From NCBI RefSeq assembly GCF_023073335.1, contig NZ_JADPJG010000005.1, positions 1 through 64,000 of the forward strand: a DNA stretch of 64,000 nt, written 5' to 3'. Numbering within the stretch: the first letter of the stretch is position 1; every line of letters begins with the position of its first letter. The translations under genes and the position numbers were made by a program. The notes below the pieces were generated by a model, which saw only the letters and a program-made list of their open reading frames with translations, was not told the origin of the DNA and searched no databases. The stretch is from Bradyrhizobium sp. 21. Its GTDB lineage: Bacteria > Pseudomonadota > Alphaproteobacteria > Rhizobiales > Xanthobacteraceae. This document shows, one piece after another, positions 62,941 through 64,000 of this stretch.

Positions 62941-64000
62941 ATGCTGAACCGCCATTTCTCGATTTATCTCGTCGCCTACATCCTGCCTGCGGCGGTGGGC
63001 TTCTTCGCGGTCACGGCCTACACGCGGCTGCTGACGCCGGCGGAGTACGGCGTCTATGTCGTGGGCATCAGCCTGGCCGGCATTCTGGGCGCGATCTTCT
63101 TCGCCTGGATCAAGCTGTCGGTCTCGCGCTATCAGGCAATGTCGGCCGATGTGGATTTTCGCGGCACGGCGATGGTTGCCTTCGGGCTCACCGTCGCGGT
63201 GCTCTGCGCCACGACTCCACTGGTCTTCCTGTTCCGCAGCGATCTCAGCGTTGGGCTGCTGCTCGCCAGCATGTTCGTCGCGATCATGGCGAACGCGGTC
63301 GATGTCGGCCAGGAGTTCGAGCGCGCCAAATTGCGTCCCTACAGGTTTGCGGCGATCTCGATCGTGCGCAGCGTGTCGAGCGTGGGTTTCGGCCTGCTCG
63401 GCATCTGGCTCGGCTGGGGTGGATTGGGACTGCTCGCGGCTTTCGGCCTGGGTTCGCTCACCGGGATCATCCTGAACCTCGTCGGCGACCGCACCAGGAT
63501 CGCGCGCTTCCAGCGCAGCCAGTTCATGCAACTCGCGCGTTACGGCCTGCCGCTGACGCTGGCCGGATTGTCCGTTGCAGTCTATTCCGCCTGCGACCGG
63601 CTCATTGTCGCCTATTTGCTTGGCAAGGACGCCGCCGGCATCTTTGGCGTCGCCGCCGATCTGCCGCGCCAGTTCATGGTCATGATCGCCTCCAGCGTCG
63701 CCGCGGCGACCGTGCCGCTGGTGTTCCGGTCATTGTCGGAGAAAAACAGCGAGACGACGCGGGAGCGGCTGACCGAGAGCCTCGAGCTGCTGCTCGTCGT
63801 GGTCGCGCCCGTCGCCGTCTGGCTCGCGCTCGCGGCCGACCAGGTCGCCGGCACGCTGGTCGGCGTCGACTTCCGCGCCGGCGTGTCGGCGCTGCTGCCG
63901 ACCCTGGTGATCGCGCGCTTCTTCGGCATCGCCAATCAATTCTACGTGCAGATCAGCTTCCAGCTCGCCGAGCGGCCGTTCATGCTGGCGGCGCAGTCGT
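62941..64000 (+). CDS. Wzx-like polysaccharide flippase/MATE-fold membrane protein, cut by window end
   Basis: The frame opens at ATG 62941 and stays open to the last base, giving at least 353 residues. It has repeated hydrophobic segments (about 10 visible) with LLTPAEYGVYVVGISL near residue 30 and the RLIVAYLLGKDAAGIFGVAADL repeat near residue 220. These are typical of Wzx/polysaccharide biosynthesis proteins that flip lipid-linked repeat units. It lies next to DUF6492 and GH10 genes and suggests that a surface polysaccharide cluster continues past the window. Confidence 0.88.
   Translation, partial: MLNRHFSIYLVAYILPAAVGFFAVTAYTRLLTPAEYGVYVVGISLAGILGAIFFAWIKLSVSRYQAMSADVDFRGTAMVAFGLTVAVLCATTPLVFLFRSDLSVGLLLASMFVAIMANAVDVGQEFERAKLRPYRFAAISIVRSVSSVGFGLLGIWLGWGGLGLLAAFGLGSLTGIILNLVGDRTRIARFQRSQFMQLARYGLPLTLAGLSVAVYSACDRLIVAYLLGKDAAGIFGVAADLPRQFMVMIASSVAAATVPLVFRSLSEKNSETTRERLTESLELLLVVVAPVAVWLALAADQVAGTLVGVDFRAGVSALLPTLVIARFFGIANQFYVQISFQLAERPFMLAAQS

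Overview
The window is high-GC, densely coded DNA from an alphaproteobacterium. Several things point to the Bradyrhizobium/Rhodopseudomonas group: a 233-residue CtrA beside fliI and fliJ, a cheW-cheY-cheB-cheR string, flagellar genes scattered rather than in one block, many paired transport and amine-oxidation genes, and a degenerate repeat (15553-16212) of a kind I remember as recurrent in Bradyrhizobium. Genus is an inference from family knowledge, not a database result. I see no rRNA, tRNA, CRISPR array, transposase or phage gene.

Layout. 1-2673: chemotaxis (end of cheW, cheY, cheB, cheR). 2715-4695: leftward three-gene operon resembling enterobacterial yjfL-yjfM-yjfC (DUF350, Ser-rich DUF1190-like, glutathionylspermidine-synthase-like). 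4857-6802: an unusual pair of less GC-rich genes for a secreted and a membrane protein of unknown function. 7086-10069: ctrA divergent from fliI-fliJ, with a promoter region rich in GANTC and TTAA. 10249-15552: ECF sigma/anti-sigma pair, AraC regulator, NDH-2-like flavoprotein and an orphan solute-binding protein, followed by repeat-rich non-coding DNA to about 16460. 16957-19098: flhA, with a CtrA-type box upstream. 19383-23785: leftward copper-handling operon (His-rich secreted protein, lipoprotein, TolC-type protein, multicopper oxidase, cupredoxin, CusF-like protein).

23921-26297: MFS transporter, DUF4864 protein and TetR regulator. 26537-30334: three-subunit periplasmic-type aldehyde/xanthine oxidoreductase family (2Fe-2S, FAD with extra Fe-S, Mo subunit), apparently cytoplasmic here. 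30379-42385: amine and amino-acid catabolism and uptake: two XRE-cupin (PuuR-type) regulators, omega-aminotransferase, D-amino-acid dehydrogenase, polar amino-acid ABC transporter, PuuB-like oxidase and a gamma-glutamyltransferase. This block is interrupted at 33781-36340 by a less GC-rich pair: a DUF2235 (Tle1-like) hydrolase and a membrane coiled-coil protein. 42643-46242: two tiny genes, a PQQ-type beta-propeller/cytochrome c protein and an SMP-30-like secreted propeller. 46373-47398: acetylpolyamine amidohydrolase family.

47402-56105: a compact biosynthetic locus, all leftward: a 2150-residue NRPS with order A-T-C-A-T-C and no thioesterase, a small Lys-rich protein, an Sfp-type phosphopantetheinyl transferase and a luciferase-like flavin monooxygenase translationally coupled to it. 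This is the best candidate for an undescribed system in the window, because the protein ends in an intact condensation domain and its second adenylation domain lacks the usual Asp for the substrate amino group. 56248-60509: a SAM-cyclase-AAA-TPR signalling protein translationally coupled to a PCMT-like methyltransferase. 60604-64000: start of a surface-polysaccharide region (DUF6492 protein, Tat-exported GH10 glycosidase, Wzx-like flippase cut by the window end).
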